From the NCBI GenBank assembly GCA_958451915.1, contig CAUDRX010000013.1:1-23162 (forward strand): a stretch of DNA of 23,162 nt, in the 5' to 3' direction. The notes beneath the pieces are model-generated. The model was not told where the DNA came from. It did no database searches and saw only the letters and a list, made by a program, of their open reading frames with translations. The position numbers and the translations under genes were made by a program. Below are positions 23,154 to 23,162 of the stretch, piece by piece (position 1 is the stretch's first letter; the number at the start of each line of letters is the position of its first letter). This stretch comes from an uncultured Peptococcaceae bacterium. Its GTDB lineage: Bacteria > Bacillota > Peptococcia > Peptococcales > Peptococcaceae.

Positions 23154-23162
23154 AATAAGATC

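Noticed and set aside
1..23162. CRISPR arrays, insertion sequences, tRNA and rRNA genes
   Set aside because: None seen by eye on either strand: no regularly spaced repeats, no transposase motifs and no cloverleaf-type sequence.

Overview
The window looks like chromosomal DNA of an anaerobic Bacillota (Firmicutes), by eye G+C-rich. The main pointers are the NiaR-type 3H-domain repressor, the glycyl radical enzyme with its radical-SAM activase, LutB/LutC, an iron-sulfur flavoprotein, a VanY-type carboxypeptidase, a tandem glycine riboswitch, strong AGGAGG-type ribosome binding sites and many U-tract terminators. I cannot assign a genus. No tRNA, rRNA, CRISPR array, transposase or phage gene was seen.

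Layout. 1-3.7 kb (minus strand): a glycyl radical enzyme (GRE), its activase and a DUF5655 protein form one operon with its own promoter. 3.7-4.9 kb (minus): a secreted lipoprotein that ends in a strong terminator. 5.0-6.8 kb: niaR (minus) and an ArsB/CitM-type permease (plus) share a region with back-to-back promoters. 6.9-9.2 kb (plus): three single-gene units, namely a small zinc-ribbon membrane protein, an orphan PTS-IIC-like transporter and a small sirohaem/4Fe-4S protein. 9.3-12.3 kb (plus): comEA-comEC, the DNA-uptake pair. 12.3-15.9 kb (minus): sodium:solute symporter, lutB and lutC, with lutA missing. 16.1-16.6 kb (minus): a UspA protein. 16.65-18.06 kb (plus): remains of a VanS-like kinase, a frameshifted small membrane gene and an intact vanY-like gene. 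18.1-20.05 kb (plus): a tandem glycine riboswitch, two terminators and an APC amino-acid permease. 20.1-23.15 kb (minus): aldo/keto reductase, esterase-like lipoprotein, a DUF4405 membrane gene broken by an in-frame TAA, and an iron-sulfur flavoprotein.

How the genes fit together. Fermentative and redox genes dominate: the GRE system, lactate-type oxidation, the sirohaem protein and the flavoprotein. Nutrient uptake is the second theme, with four transporters of different families, one under a riboswitch. The best candidate for something undescribed is the GRE. It has the glycyl-radical loop and an active-site cysteine, but it lacks the Glu of the usual Cys-X-Glu motif and the His of the Gly-His-X-X-Pro-Asp-Tyr motif found in diol and hydroxyproline dehydratases. 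Its activase lacks the ferredoxin-like insert usual for non-PFL activases. The substrate cannot be read from the sequence.
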